Counted from the first letter of the stretch, positions 22,539-33,468 are shown. The stretch: 64,000 bases of DNA from Tenrec ecaudatus (GCF_050624435.1 NC_134546.1:75061700-75125699); one strand, 5' to 3'. Translations and numbers: made by a program. Notes: a model not told the origin generated them from the sequence alone.

Positions 22539-22970
22539 ATGGAGTGGCTATGGAGTTTTCTTTTCCCACTGGCAGTTGCCCTAGGTAACTAGGCAAGATC
22601 CTGGGGTGGGGAGGATGCTACGGTAGCTCCAGAGCACTCATCTTCTGTTCCACTTCTTCACAGGTGCAAGTGCCCAGAGCCAGCTGGTGCAGTCTGGGGC
22701 CGAGGTGAAAAAACCAGGAGAGTCTGTCAAGGTGTCCTGCAGGACTTCTGGATAGCCCTTCACTAGCTTTAGGATTCATTGGGTGCGGCAGGTGCAAGGA
22801 AAAGGGCTTCAGTGGATGGTCTGGATCGACACTAACTCTGGGAAACCAACATATGCCCAGGGCTTCACACAAGGCTATGTCTTCTCCTTGGATGCCTCAG
22901 TCAGCACAGCGTATCTACAGATGAGCAGCCTGAAGTCTGAGGACACGGCCACCTATTACTGTGCAAGAGA
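22539..22970 (+). pseudogene. IGHV segment, IGHV7/1-like (clan I), single nonsense codon
   Basis: Leader exon 22539-22584 encodes MEWLWSFLFPLAVAL and has a good donor (G|GTAACT). The acceptor TTCTTCACAG ends at 22663. FR1 reads [20 protein letters not shown], and FR2 has W-V-R-Q with GKGLQW. CDR2/FR3 ([44 protein letters not shown]) closely follow IGHV7, whose hallmark is the Tyr-Ala-Gln-Gly-Phe and Phe-Ser-Leu-Asp pattern. Both Cys and the Trp are present. The only clear coding lesion is TAG at 22753-22755 in CDR1, at the Tyr of the usual G-Y-x-F, a single-base change from TAC or TAT. Promoter octamer and RSS heptamer are intact, so it may rearrange but not encode a chain. A polymorphic functional allele is conceivable. 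Confidence 0.92.
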
Positions 22971-23009
22971 CACAGTGTGAAACCCACATCCTGAGAGTGT
23001 CACAAAACC
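22971..23009 (+). promoter_or_regulatory. V-RSS (23-bp spacer)
   Basis: Canonical heptamer CACAGTG (22971-22977), 23-bp spacer containing ACCCACATCCTGAGAGTGT as in clan I V genes, nonamer CACAAAACC (23001-23009). Confidence 0.88.
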
Positions 23010-23204
23010 TGGGGACATAGGGGTTGTGCTGCACTGAGCCAGTGACCCAGAATAGCAACTGAATCCTTTCTTTATTTACTGGTTATGCACTTAGACATGA
23101 AAAAGAAAGGAAAATACTTTTATTTCCTGTGGATGAAACCAGTGACCCAAAAAGGGAGGAGGAAAACACATCAGTATGTAACTTGTTCTCAGCTCTCTTG
23201 TGTA

Positions 23205-23349
23205 AATACATCTATCATGGTATACGAACTATGCAGACTCCATGGAGGACAGAGTCTTCATTTCCAGAGACAATGCCAAGAACACGCTGTATCTGCAAAT
23301 GGACAGCCTGGAACTCCAAGAAAAAGCCATCTATTACTCTGTGAGAATG
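23205..23349 (+). pseudogene. IGHV3-like fragment (CDR2-FR3 only)
   Basis: Starts within CDR2 (AACTATGCAGACTCC, the Asn-Tyr-Ala-Asp-Ser of IGHV3) and continues through FR3: [20 protein letters not shown], then KAIYY. The second invariant Cys is TCT (Ser) at 23338-23340. No leader, FR1 or FR2 could be found in the 200 bp between this piece and the RSS of the preceding V. The RSS position is degenerate (GAGCCTG heptamer, ACATTAATC nonamer), although AGAGGAAGTCAGTGTG of the spacer survives. It is a clan III relic. A weak CTCF-like TGCAGGGGCGCC lies downstream at 23411-23422. Confidence 0.85.
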
Positions 23350-23599
23350 AGCCTGAGAGGAAGTCAGTGTGTCCCCGACATTAATCTCCCCTGCTGGGAC
23401 GGAGCTGGACTGCAGGGGCGCCCAGGACCCACCAATCATAGGGTACAGACCCGGAGCAGGTGCAGATGAACAGATTCAGGACTGGTCTTCTGTTCTGGTC
23501 TAGTGATTCTTCTCCTTCTCACAGTTTCCCTCAGGGAATCGCCTATTGTGGTGACAGTTTGTCTGTGGCTGATATTTCTGAAGCTAAAAAGTCGTAACA

Positions 23600-24090
23600 G
23601 GAGAAAGTACTGTTGCCTGCCGAGAAAGGAGCCTGTCTCACATCTTGGGAATGTTGCCGGAGATTCCCTGGATTATTGCTTGATGAATCTCAGGGAAACC
23701 AGGGGAGAATTTTCCAATCTCCTTCAGGGCATCTCAAGTTCCTGGGTTAAGAAAACAGTTACACACTCGACTAGTAGCTGAAAGATAGAAAATAATTCTG
23801 TTGAGTTTTTCCCAAGATATCAGACCCAATGCAGAGATTGCATTAGTTTTCCTCAATTAGCACGTCATTAGGGTTTCTGGTGGGAGTCCACAGCATCTGG
23901 CTCAGTGTCAGTAGCATGTCAGAGCAAAATGATGTTCACATCTGCCTCTTTTATCTCCTAAAGAGGTATACCTGTCCATCAGAGTCAACTATGCCCTGGT
24001 ATACCCTTTTCTCCTACTCTTTTAGATTTTTTCCTTCATCTTCCTGGTTCAGCAATGTCACCTAATTCATGGTTGCTACATGGTTCATAA
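23600..24090 (+). repeat. IGHV3-block 3' flank (paralogous to 8.7-9.18 kb)
   Basis: Collinear with 8690-9180, including the AGTAGCATGTCAGAGCA and ATGATGTTCACATCTG words. Non-coding. Confidence 0.6.
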
Positions 24091-24194
24091 TTGCGGACGC
24101 AAAATATTCATATTAATAAGACAATTGAAAAATAAAGGTGTATGCTAGTCTGAGTGCTTCAAGATGCAAACACCAAGATAAAGGAAGTTTGTTT

Positions 24195-25560
24195 TAGTTT
24201 AAACTCTTGGTTTAATGTTACTAAGTGCTATCAAGTGGCCCTCCATAGATCAAAACAACACACTGCCTGGTCCTAGGCCACCTTCACTTTCCGATCGCAT
24301 CTGTTGTTACAGCCACTGTGTCAATCCATCTCAGTGAGGGCCTTCCTCTCGTTGATGCCCTTCAACTTTTCCAAACATGATGTCCTTTTCAGGGATTGGT
24401 TTCTCCTCACAATGTGTCCAAATTATCTATGACAAAGTCTTGTCATCCATGTCTCTAAGGAACATTTATACTGCATTTCTTCCAACATAGAGTGGTTTGC
24501 CCCTTTAACACTCCATGGTACACTGACTATTTTTCTTAGTAGTCCATGGTACTTTGAGTATTCTTCTCCAGTACCACAATTCAAATGCACTGACTCTTCA
24601 TTGGTCTTCCTCAGTCAGTGCCCAACTGTCATATGCAGATGAGATGAGGGAGAAAGCCATGGCTTTGTTCAGGCACATTTAAGACCTCACAGCATCACCC
24701 TTGCTCTTCAGTACTCCAAAGAAGTCTGTGCGGAAGATTTACCTAATGTAATACGTGATTTGATTTATTCATTGCTGCTCCCATGAACATTGATTGTGGA
24801 TCCAAGCAAGACAAAATATGACATCAAATTTTTCTTCATTTATCATGATGTAAGCTTTTGCTCCAGTTATGAGGATTGTTTTTTACTTCATATTGAGTTG
24901 TAATCCATATTGAAGACCACAATCCATGATCCAGGTGTCTCAATTCCTCATTTTCAGCAAGGAAGTTTGTGTCATCTGCATATCAGAGGTTGTTCTGTTT
25001 TTCTCCAATCTTGGTGCCACATGCCTCCTCATCTTCTCTAGCTTCTGTGGTCACTTTCTCAGCACACAGATTGAACATTTACAGTGAATAGATACAATCT
25101 TGACATACACTCTTCCTGAATTTAAGCCACATAATATTACCTGGTTGATCAATGAGCACAATTAGGTGTTCTGGAATTCTCCTCATTCTCAAGGTTATCC
25201 AGTTTATTATGATCCACAGTGTCTTTGCATTGTCAATGAAACACAAGTAAACTTCTTGCTTTTATTCTCTGCTCTGAGCCAAGATCCATCTGACACCAGG
25301 AATGCTATGCCTTGTTCCACATCTTCTTGGCTCTGGTCTGAACTACTGGCAGTTCCCTGTCAATATGCTCCTGGAACCTTTGTTGGATGGTCTTAAAGAA
25401 AATTTTACTTGTTGAATGATCAGTAATAACATTCTATATTTTGAGCATTTTGTGGAATCACCTCTCTTACAATGGACACAAATATTATCCAGTCAGTACG
25501 CCAAATAGCTGTCTTCCAAAAATCCTCGCACACGAGTGTGAGTGCTTCCGGTGCTTTTAC
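24195..25560 (-). repeat. RTE/BovB-type LINE, antisense, decayed ORF
   Basis: About 1.3 kb of antisense RTE-class LINE, including part of its reverse-transcriptase ORF. Characteristic antisense words are GTGTCAATCCATCTCAGTGA, TTTTCCAAACATGATGTCCT, ACCTCACAGCATCACCCTTG, GAAGACCACAATCCATGATC, GTCATCTGCATATCAGAGGT and CTTGACATACACTCTTCCTG. Many stops and indels; no coding capacity. This family is known for horizontal transfer into several vertebrate lineages, including Afrotheria. Confidence 0.75.
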
Positions 25561-26200
25561 AGTTTGCTGCAACAGATAATAGAAGTAGGAAAGCTCAAAT
25601 AAAATTTAACCAAAGATTACCTTGTCTTCTACCTGATTAGGGCCCAGGTCCACAGACAAGATGTGAATAAAATACATTCCAGATATCTTGTTGTAAATTA
25701 TTTTATTTTCAGTAGATACAATCTATATGGGAGTGGAAAAATATCAGCAACGGTCCACTAAGTATTTGGGGGAGAAACTTCTGTAACCCACAGTTCTTGA
25801 CGTCATCTCCAAGAAAATTGAATTATTCTAACCAAGGCACATGAAAGGTGACCCAGAGAAGTTGAAGAATCCCTTATACTTCCCCGTGGTCCTCAGGAGC
25901 AGCCCCACATGGATGTTCCCAGCTTCTCATCACCAGAGGAAACTTAGAGGTGCACTAGATTGGGAAAGGCACTGCTCTGCATTTTCTATTGTGTGTGTGT
26001 GTGTGGTAATTGAGACATTCTTTTGCCCTTCCCCATAAGCTGAAAACCAGTTCTGCCTGATATCTGAGTTATGAGCCCTGGAGATTTTTACCTGATGTCA
26101 GGACAATACTACATAAAATAGGAGACATGTCATTTACAACCACAGTCCCTTCCTTAGAGGAGACTCCTACAGTGCCCTTCTGACATCCTGAGTGTTGTGT
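25560..26200. other. Non-coding, includes degraded upstream region of the IGHV5-like pseudogene
   Basis: Has a (TG)n run near 25988-26006. No intact ATGCAAAT octamer was found in the expected window upstream of the 26.3-kb V. The leader position reads CTTGAAGGACGGTCTG with no ATG, ending CCCAG|GTCAGG at 26255. Confidence 0.5.
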
Positions 26201-26346
26201 TTTCTGTTCTCTTGAAGGACGGTCTGTCTCTCCCTCCTAGTCTCTGTGTTCCCAGGTCAGGGGTAGCTCTTTGTCTGGGATCACAGAAGGGCTGGAGTGG
26301 AGGTAGCCTCTAAGATCTCACTCATGTCTCCATTGGAGTCTTCACC

Positions 26347-26654
26347 CAGGTACAACTGCTGCAGCCTGAGCTAGAGGTGAAGACGTCGGGGGTGGGGGGG
26401 TGGGGGGCGTTTTAGAGATCTCGTGTAAAGCATCTGGATACAAATTTTCCAATAGCTATTGGATCATCTGGATTGACCAGAAGTCAGAGACAGGCCTGTA
26501 GTCAGTGGGGATGATTGATCCTGAAGATTCAAGGACACACTACAAATCCTCGTTCCAAGGCCACATCTTGTTCATGGACAACATCTCAACACTGCCTTCC
26601 TTCAGTGGAACAGCATGAAGGTCCCAGACATGGCCATGGATTACTGTGTGAGGG
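26347..26654 (+). pseudogene. IGHV pseudogene, IGHV5-like (clan I)
   Basis: Starts QVQLLQPELEVKTS after an acceptor-like CACCCAG. FR1 is then replaced by a G-rich tract (26388-26407) and the first Cys region is lost. CDR1/FR2 keep GYKFSNSYWI, and CDR2 keeps MIDPEDSRTHY with SSFQG, the P-x-D-S-x-T-x-Y and S-F-Q-G pattern of IGHV5. FR2 contains TAG, and FR3 has frameshifts (the expected TAYLQW is seen as LQWNSMKV in another frame). The segment ends MAMDYCVR. The leader ATG is missing. Not expressible. Assignment to an IGHV5-type gene is by motif, not alignment. Confidence 0.85.
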
Positions 26655-26693
26655 ACAGAGCGATGGAAACCACATCTTGAGGTGCCAAAAACC
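26655..26693 (+). promoter_or_regulatory. Degenerate V-RSS
   Basis: The heptamer position reads CAGAGCG (CAC lost). Spacer length is near 23, and the nonamer CCAAAAACC at about 26684-26692 is good. Recombination is unlikely. Confidence 0.7.
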
Positions 26694-26699
26694 CTTGAC

Positions 26700-28285
26700 A
26701 GCCACAGCTGCAGAGCAGAGCTCTCAGAGCCATTTCAGCAGGTGCCTCTCAGATGCACCAGGAGAGGAACGACTGTCTTCCACATCCTCAGGGGTGAGAA
26801 CTTGACAAGCCAGTCCTGAATTGACCACTGTTCCACAATGCTATGGGGCTAATGGTTCAAATTATTTAAGTCACTGAACGTTTTCAGAACCTGGCTACTC
26901 TGATGCGTCACACTGAGTCCAATTAAAATGCTAACCATGATTGAAACAATAAGCTGCCCGATTTTAAAAATGCCATGAGCCCCCCCCCACCAACTTCCTC
27001 CAGTGAGTCCTTTAATGTCAGCACTATCGTGTTCAGTTGTTGTTTGACCACGGAGGGGAGGCCGCACCTTCACAGGCAAAACGTCTAGCAAAACTGGAAA
27101 AAGTTAGTGTGGGCTGAAGTCAAGTACTAGAGCCCCACAGAATCTAGACTAGATTTTAGAGCATCTCAATATTCAGAGATTAGGCAGCCCAGGATAGGAT
27201 TTCACTGAAAGATTTCACACAGGAAAACTGTGATATGGGGAGAAATGAAGGAGCATGGGCAAACCACTAAATGACCCACTTGCTTGAGAAGTCAGACAAT
27301 TTATTATTTGCCTGGACCCGATTGCTGTCACCAGACCACTCAGGACTCAATAATATATAGGTGTGAACAGGTATTTGCATCAGGAGAATACAAAACAGGC
27401 CACAAGATAAAGGCACAACAAGATTTGGATGTGATTTAAATGTGAACAAATACATAGATAGGCTGCTTCATCACGCTTCAGCTTCAGCGTGCTTCATACC
27501 TACCAAGTTATCACCAGCCTGCATACCCCACATCCCGTTTCTTCTGCTGAAATCTGATAGATCAGTACTTCTCATTATATATGGAGAAGACATTCAAACA
27601 GTAGTGGATGCGCATGATCATATAAGCACTAGGATAATTCTAGAACTATGTTAAAAGAAAAGGGCACTATTTCTCTAAGAATGTATGGTTTCCACTTTAA
27701 TGCAGAGATCACCCCATCCCCCTTCCCAGACTCCTCTTACTGTCTTTTGTGTTGCTTTTGGTCAACCTTGATCGTTTGGGATCTGTAATTCTTAGCCCTT
27801 GAAGAATGCTTACCGAAAGTTGTGCTGAGACAGACTGTCTTTGGTTTCTGGAGGAGATGATAGGACAGAAAATAGAAACAAAAGGACCTAGGTATGCACA
27901 TAATTAACTTCCTATGACATAATGGGAAATGGGTTGTATCTCAGGCATGAGAAATATTGTGTGCTCAGAGTGAAGGGTCGAGGACATCTGGAGAAAAATG
28001 TATATATGTTCAGAAGAACTCTGTGGACTGAGAGTTCATGGGAATATAGAGGCATATTGTAAATCTGTAATTAATTAATTTAGTATTGTATGACTGTTGG
28101 CAGAGGGCAGGGGTTCTATCAAAGAATTAAAATAGGGACAAAGGTTGAAAGAAACAGAGTTCCTTTCTTCAGTCTCAAAGTTATCCATGGAACTTATATA
28201 CTTCCAACCTTGCATCCCCTCCTAGAAGAATTTGGAACAGAGAACCTTGGTGACAGAATAGGTAAGTGCGCAACTGCTAACCCTG
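26700..28285. other. Non-coding, no gene recognised
   Basis: Includes a C9 run at 26981-26989. No gene, RNA or assignable repeat was seen. Confidence 0.45.
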
Positions 28286-28287
28286 GT

Positions 28288-28825
28288 AGTTACATAATCT
28301 GGTGTCAATTTGAAGATTAAGAGTGTAGGGGTGGAGTCTAGCCTGCCAATCAGGGTATAGTGAATGCGGCCTCTGTGTGGGCATGGCCTTACCCTGAGGA
28401 TTCTGGGAATTCCTATATTTCCTCCTTGGAGGCAGGAGGCACTCTCTCTTTGCTCACTCCCTGAGAGCCGCTCTACTGACAAGACACATAGCACTGCGCT
28501 GATGGATCCTGTGCCCTGGGAACTGGAGGAGCCACATGCAGACCCCTGCCAGCGCTGAGATGCTTACAACGCCATTAGATCCACAAGACTTCCCACCCAC
28601 TGGCCTGTGCTCTTCCTGCATTTGGGATCACTGCACGTGTTTCATGAGTCTGAAGAAGACTTTATAGATTGGTATTGGACATATGGGACTTATGGACTTG
28701 ATCTAAATCCAGACTTATGTACTTGATCTAGACTGGGCAGGGATATTTCCTTAATATACAATAATATTATCTCTTATACACTTGTGAGTGTTCATGAATT
28801 TGTTTCTCTAGTCTACCCAGAGTAA
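28288..28825 (+). repeat. Medium interspersed repeat, copy 3 (best preserved)
   Basis: Starts near CTGGTGTCAATTTGAAGATT and ends GTTTCTCTAGTCTACCCAGA then GTAACA. Interior words are TGTGGGCATGGCC, GGAGCCACATGCAGACCCCT, GATCCACAAGACTTCCCACC and CATGAGTCTGAAGAAGA. It can serve as the reference copy for the family. Confidence 0.7.
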
Positions 28826-29098
28826 CAAACTAACCAATAGTTAGGCAATGCAAAGCCACTTGGTATCTCAGTTGGGAAAAGATCTGATGGCCTGCTCCCC
28901 TCAGGATCACAGACTAGAAAACCGTATGGGGCAGCTCTCTTTCACGAACCATCACTCTGAGTCTCTCCTAAAACAATGTAGGGCTCTTGGTTAATATATT
29001 TATAGTTTCAACAGAACAAAGCATTCTTAAGTGTTGTAATCTGAATTCTATCCAAGAAAATATTCTGGCATATTTTTGTTCTTCTTTTATTATGGAAG

Positions 29099-29174
<76 letters not shown>

Positions 29175-29690
29175 GTGAACACTTATTTTACCATTTTATG
29201 AAATAGGAAATAAGTTTCATAAGTATTTAAATAATGAAATCTAAAAAGTATAATATTGAAGAGAAATAGGTTGGTATTTTGATAATAATGAATAAGCCAC
29301 TGACATCACGGTTGTTGGTAGGTGTACTTGAGTACTCATCACAACACCATCTTCTTGTACTGATCACAACACCATCAGGTACAGTACAACAGTCTTCCTC
29401 AGTTGAGCAGAATGCCAGATTTTTCTCAGCAAAGTATCTTGGTGGATTAGAAAGATGAACCTTTTGCCAAAAAGCAAGTGGCTTAAACTTCACATCAATG
29501 AGACCACTTGAAATAATATTAAACTTCAGTACTATGTAATTGTAAAATAAAAATCCTTGAAGTAAATATGAGTTTGTGTAAAATTTTGTGTTAGAAAATA
29601 ATGGCATTTAATTCTAGTTGAACAATTAGTTGTATTTAAATAATTTTCAATTATTTTTGGGGATATATAGACATTCACAAAAGATATAAT
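28825..29690. other. Non-coding, AT-rich
   Basis: Apart from the AT microsatellite at 29101-29171 nothing was recognised. The minus-strand frame at 29227-29607 has no domain and includes microsatellite-adjacent sequence. Confidence 0.45.
29101..29171. repeat. (AT)n microsatellite
   Basis: About 35 uninterrupted AT dinucleotides. Confidence 0.98.
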
Positions 29691-29699
29691 TACAGTCTT

Positions 29700-30348
29700 A
29701 CAATACTGAATGAGGGGGAGAGTGTGGAGTGGAGACCCAAAACCCATTTGTCAGCCACTGGAGATCCCCTTGCAGAGGGGTCTCGGGGAGGAGACAAGGC
29801 AGTCATGGTGTGATGTAGCAACGATGAAAAATACAACTTTCCTCTAGTTCCTAAATACTTCCTCCCCCACTCCACCCCCCATTATCATGATCCAAATTCT
29901 CCCTTGCAAGTCTGGCTAGACCAGAGGATGTACACTGGTACAGATAGGAACTGGAAACACAGGGAGTCCAAGGTGGATGATCCCTTCAGGACCAGTGGTG
30001 TGAGTGGTGATACTGGGAGCATAGAGGAAGGGTGGGTTGGAAAGGGGGAACCAATTACAAGGATCTACATGTACCTCCTCCTTGGGGGACTGGTAACAGA
30101 AAAGTGGGTGAACAGAGACGCCGGACAGGGCAATATATGAAAACATAATGAATTATAAATTATCGGTGGTTTGTGGTGGGGGATAGGGGAGCGGGGAGGG
30201 GAAAATGAGGAGCTGATGCCAGGGGCTTAAGTGGAGAGCAAATGTTTTGAGAAGGATGAGGGCAATGAATGTAAAAATGTGCTTTACACAATTGATGTAT
30301 GTATGGATTGTGATGAGTTGTATGGGTCCCTAATAAAATGATTAAAGA
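29700..30348 (+). repeat. L1 3' UTR insertion
   Basis: 5'-truncated L1 tail of the local family ending GATTGTGATGAGTTGTATGG..CCCTAATAAAATGATTAAAG. A possible short target-site duplication AAAAGATATA occurs at 29679-29688 and 30349-30358. About 20 bp between the left copy and recognisable L1 sequence is unexplained. Confidence 0.75.
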
Positions 30349-30349
30349 A

Positions 30350-30504
30350 AAAGATATATCATTGCACTAAATTATTGTAGATAGTTTATAGACAATGAAA
30401 ACCAAAATACAACAAAATGTATAAATATTTTGGGTGTTATTTCAATGCAGTGAAATATTCTATAAGTCACAGTTAGGTTAGCTGAATTGAAAAGGTTTTC
30501 AATA

Positions 30505-30554
<50 letters not shown>

Positions 30555-30715
30555 ATCTTGATTAGCCAGAGGAATGAACCTGGTGAAAAAATATATATAT
30601 TAGAAAGAGATTGGTATCAATAATTAGCTCACATGATAAATGAGTGCTCACATGTACCAAATGCTTGCATTAAGTGGCAGGCTGATGTCTTATGTGATAG
30701 ACAAAATGAAACAAA
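30350..30715. other. Non-coding with (AC)n
   Basis: Contains the CA repeat at 30506-30551 and otherwise no recognised feature. Confidence 0.5.
30506..30551. repeat. (CA)n microsatellite
   Basis: About 23 CA dinucleotides. Confidence 0.97.
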
Positions 30716-30717
30716 AC

Positions 30718-30910
30718 AAAGCTTCACTGTCATCAAGCCAATTCTGACTAATAGCATCCCTACAAGCAGGTAGATTTCCTTCTGTGAGCTTCAAGGACTG
30801 TAACTCTTTAGGGGAATATATATCTCAGTCTTTTTTCCATGTAGTGGCTGGTGGTTTCAAACTACTGACCTTGAATATTTTAGGGTCAGGTGGATGTCAG
30901 GTTGCTAAGC
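30718..30910 (-). repeat. AfroSINE, antisense
   Basis: TCACTGTCATCAAGCCAATT then CTGACTAATAGCATCCCTAC, and later TGGCTGGTGGTTTCAAACTA, are the inverted 3' box and B-box side of an AfroSINE. Confidence 0.65.
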
Positions 30911-31087
30911 TACCAGGAATTATGGGGGCTGGTGAATACTATCTCTGCAAGGCAGATGACAATAATCAGAGATCAAAGTATGAGGAGAGTGCAGATCAAA
31001 AGGAGAGCAAGCTTGGACAGAGTGTCACTTTATAACATGGATATTTCTAGTATATATTTGCTGTATTCAAAGTCCTGGCTACTCTGG

Positions 31088-31560
31088 TGTGTTGGACAGG
31101 GTTCTCTAGAGAGACAAACCAGATTGCTAGTAATTATATATAAATATATTTATAAAGATAGATATATAATTCAAGGAATAAACTGTTAAATTATATACAG
31201 AGAGATAATACAAGAAATTAACAGTTAAATTATAAAGCAGTGAGACACTAGCAGTCCTTTAAGGACTGAGAGCTGCCAGTTGCCAGTCCCCTTCTGTAGA
31301 GAGAGCTGGGCTATATATATCCAGGCAGCAAACAGCAAGGCAGGTCCCCAACTGTCATCAACTGTCGGTCCCCAGCTCCAGAGATGAACATTCCAATCGT
31401 GTGGGCTTGAAAGGACCTCACCTTACAGCGACACAGTCCACAGGCTAGGCATCCCACAGGTAGTGTACCCCTTTAAACTGAGGCAAAGAACAAGAAGGTG
31501 AAGCTCACTGAGCCATTTATCCCTCTGCCCTTCGGTTAATCCTACTTGTGTTTATTGGCT
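31088..31560 (-). repeat. Medium interspersed repeat, possible copy, antisense
   Basis: Begins GACAGGGTTCTCTAGAGAGA, the inverse of the family's TTTCTCTAGTCTACCC end. It contains CTCACTGAGCCATTTATCCC, also seen inverted near 16.85 kb (GATAAATGGCTCAGTGAGCC). The interior is diverged. Confidence 0.45.
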
Positions 31561-32125
31561 TGGCTGGCACAATAAACGATAGCATCGGGCAATATGGTTG
31601 TAAACTGAGGACAGTGTATTATCTTTGCTTGCGGTCCTGATAGTTTCTGCTTTCCAAAGTTCTCCTTCAGGGTCATGATCTTTAGACTCTGAAGACATTC
31701 CATTTCAGGGGAAAGGAAATATTTTCTAGGCAAAGAGGTAAACTTAGGGCAGAGAGAGAGACAGACACACACACAGAGAAAATTAAAACTACGTTATGTT
31801 GTCATGAAGAAAATTCCCTGCAGAATAACCCTTAAATGCACCTGACTCCAAAGATATTTTTGATGCAGACTATTCGCCCAAGTTAATGAATGTTTCAAGG
31901 TGTATGACAAAAATTACCTTGATTCCAGTTTCATCATGAGTCAGTGTTCGTGGACCATTGGATTCCTTTATTAATACTTTGGAATATTTAATATTTTCAA
32001 CAAGAGTGAATGGACATTTGTAATGATTAAAAATGTGAACATTCAGGGAACCTTGGAGAGTGGGTGACTTTTTTATGTTTATTGGTCTACTTCTCTATTT
32101 ATCATTATCTGTCAATTCTTTATGA
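31560..32125. other. Non-coding, no gene recognised
   Basis: No coding, RNA or assignable repeat feature was seen. Confidence 0.45.
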
Positions 32126-32127
32126 AA

Positions 32128-32285
32128 AAAAAATCACTGCCATTGAGCCGATACTGACTCACAGGGCCCCTATAGGGAAGGGTAGAATTGTCCTCGTGAG
32201 ATTCTGAGACTGGAGTTTGTTAGAGGAGTAGAAAGCCCAGTGTGTCTCTGATGTATGGGTGAGGATTTTGAACTGATGACCTTAT
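32128..32285 (-). repeat. AfroSINE, antisense
   Basis: AATCACTGCCATTGAGCCGA then TACTGACTCACAGGGCCCCT and GAACTGATGACCTTATGGAT: inverted AfroSINE with both ends visible. It sits head-to-head with the sense copy that follows. Confidence 0.75.
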
Positions 32286-32307
32286 GGATCACTACTCAAA
32301 CATGATC

Positions 32308-32500
32308 CATGGTGGTGTAGTGAGTACGTGTGAGGCTGTGTTCTTTAAGGTCTGTAGTTGAAAACCACCAGCTGCTGTGCAGAGAAAGATCAGGCTTTCT
32401 ATTCCCACAAAAAGTTAGTCTCCAAAACTCATAGGGGCAGTTCAACCCTGTCCTAAAGATTCATGCTGAGTCTGACTGGACTCAACAGTAGTGAGGGGTC
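32308..32500 (+). repeat. AfroSINE, sense
   Basis: Starts GGTGGTGTAGTGAGTACGTG (tRNA-like A box), then GTAGTTGAAAACCACCAGCT (B-box side), CATAGGGGCAGTTCAACCCT, and GAGTCTGACTGGACTCAACA as the 3' box. Confidence 0.8.
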
Positions 32501-32853
32501 TTTCTTTATGTCTATTTATTATCTCCACATATCTAACATAAATTATTTATCTGCAGGTGTGTTCACCAATCTATCTTTTATTTTTGACACTATCTAAATA
32601 TCATCCACACCTTGGAGTATAAGTTCATTTACTCTATTCCTAGAGATTTCCTTGATCCTTAACTATATCCGGATGCCTGAATATGTCCTGATGTGGATAA
32701 AGAGAAACCTGGTCTAGTTGAAGTGAAGAACTCTGAGACAGAATTGTCTTCTCTCAATGGTACTCTCAGCATCATTCTTCCCGCAGTGTGAGTCTCTAAG
32801 CCAGGGACCTTCCTTCACCTTATTTAACGTTTACATACAAATGCATATACCAC

Positions 32854-32861
32854 ATGCAAAC
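32854..32861 (+). promoter_or_regulatory. IGHV octamer-like ATGCAAAC
   Basis: 7/8 match to the octamer, 115 bp upstream of the leader ATG at 32969. Confidence 0.65.
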
Positions 32862-32968
32862 CCCTCTTAGGCAGCCACATGAGAACACAGCACATGTGAA
32901 CTTAAACTCGGGTTCCTCCTCATTGTGGAGAACTGTTCCTGGACGTCAGGGACCTCATGCACAGGGAC

Positions 32969-33403
32969 ATGAAACATGCGATGGTTTTCCATTTTCTGGC
33001 AGCAACTCCTAGAGGTGCATGCTTCAGGGGTTCCCTGTGAAGTCCGGAATTCTACCTCAGAACAAATGGGTTAGTGGGTTCCTCTCTGTTTCCAGGGATC
33101 CTGTAGCAGGTGCAACTGCAGGAGCCAGGTCCGGGACTGGTAAAGCCCTTGCAGACCCCGTCCCTCACCTGCACTGTCTCTGGATTCTCTTCAACCAGCA
33201 ATCTTGTGCACTGGTTCCACCAGACTCAAGAAAAGGGGCTGATGTAGGTTGCTATGATATGGGATGGGGGGAGTATACACGATGCTCCAACTCTCCAGTC
33301 CTGAGTCAGCATCACCAGGCATATCTCCAAGAGCCAAGATGATTTAAAGCTGAGTTCTGTGAATTATGAAGCCACAGCGGTCTACTACTGTGCAATAGAC
33401 AGG
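32969..33403 (+). pseudogene. IGHV pseudogene, clan II, three stop codons
   Basis: Leader exon 32969-33014 encodes MKHAMVFHFLAATPR and has donor G|GTGCAT. The acceptor TCTGTTTCCAG ends at 33095. Reading on in one frame: [37 protein letters not shown], then a recognisable but diverged FR3 with LKLSSVN and TAVYYCAI. Stops are TAG at 33104-33106 (last codon of the leader), TAG at 33245-33247 (the Trp of L-E-W in FR2) and TGA at 33302-33304 (start of FR3). The frame is otherwise continuous, with no indel needed. The FR2 Arg is His (W-F-H-Q). The TGA in FR3 is at the same codon as in the V at 59.8 kb. RSS and promoter are still good, so this V could rearrange without giving a protein. Confidence 0.92.
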
Positions 33404-33442
33404 CACAGTGATGGGAAAACAGTGTGAGCTCAGACAAAAAGT
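33404..33442 (+). promoter_or_regulatory. V-RSS (23-bp spacer), well preserved
   Basis: Heptamer CACAGTG (33404-33410), 23-bp spacer, nonamer ACAAAAAGT (33434-33442). Best-preserved RSS of the clan II group here. Confidence 0.88.
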
Positions 33443-33454
33443 TCTTTGTGGTAG

Positions 33455-33468
33455 CCAGCAGGGGGCTG
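33455..33468 (+). promoter_or_regulatory. CTCF-like motif downstream of V-RSS
   Basis: CCAGCAGGGGGCTG, 12 bp after the nonamer; close to the CTCF core. Confidence 0.6.

Noticed and set aside
26101..26160. Octamer promoter for the 26.3-kb V
   Set aside because: Nearest candidate (GTCATTTACAA) does not match ATGCAAAT well enough.
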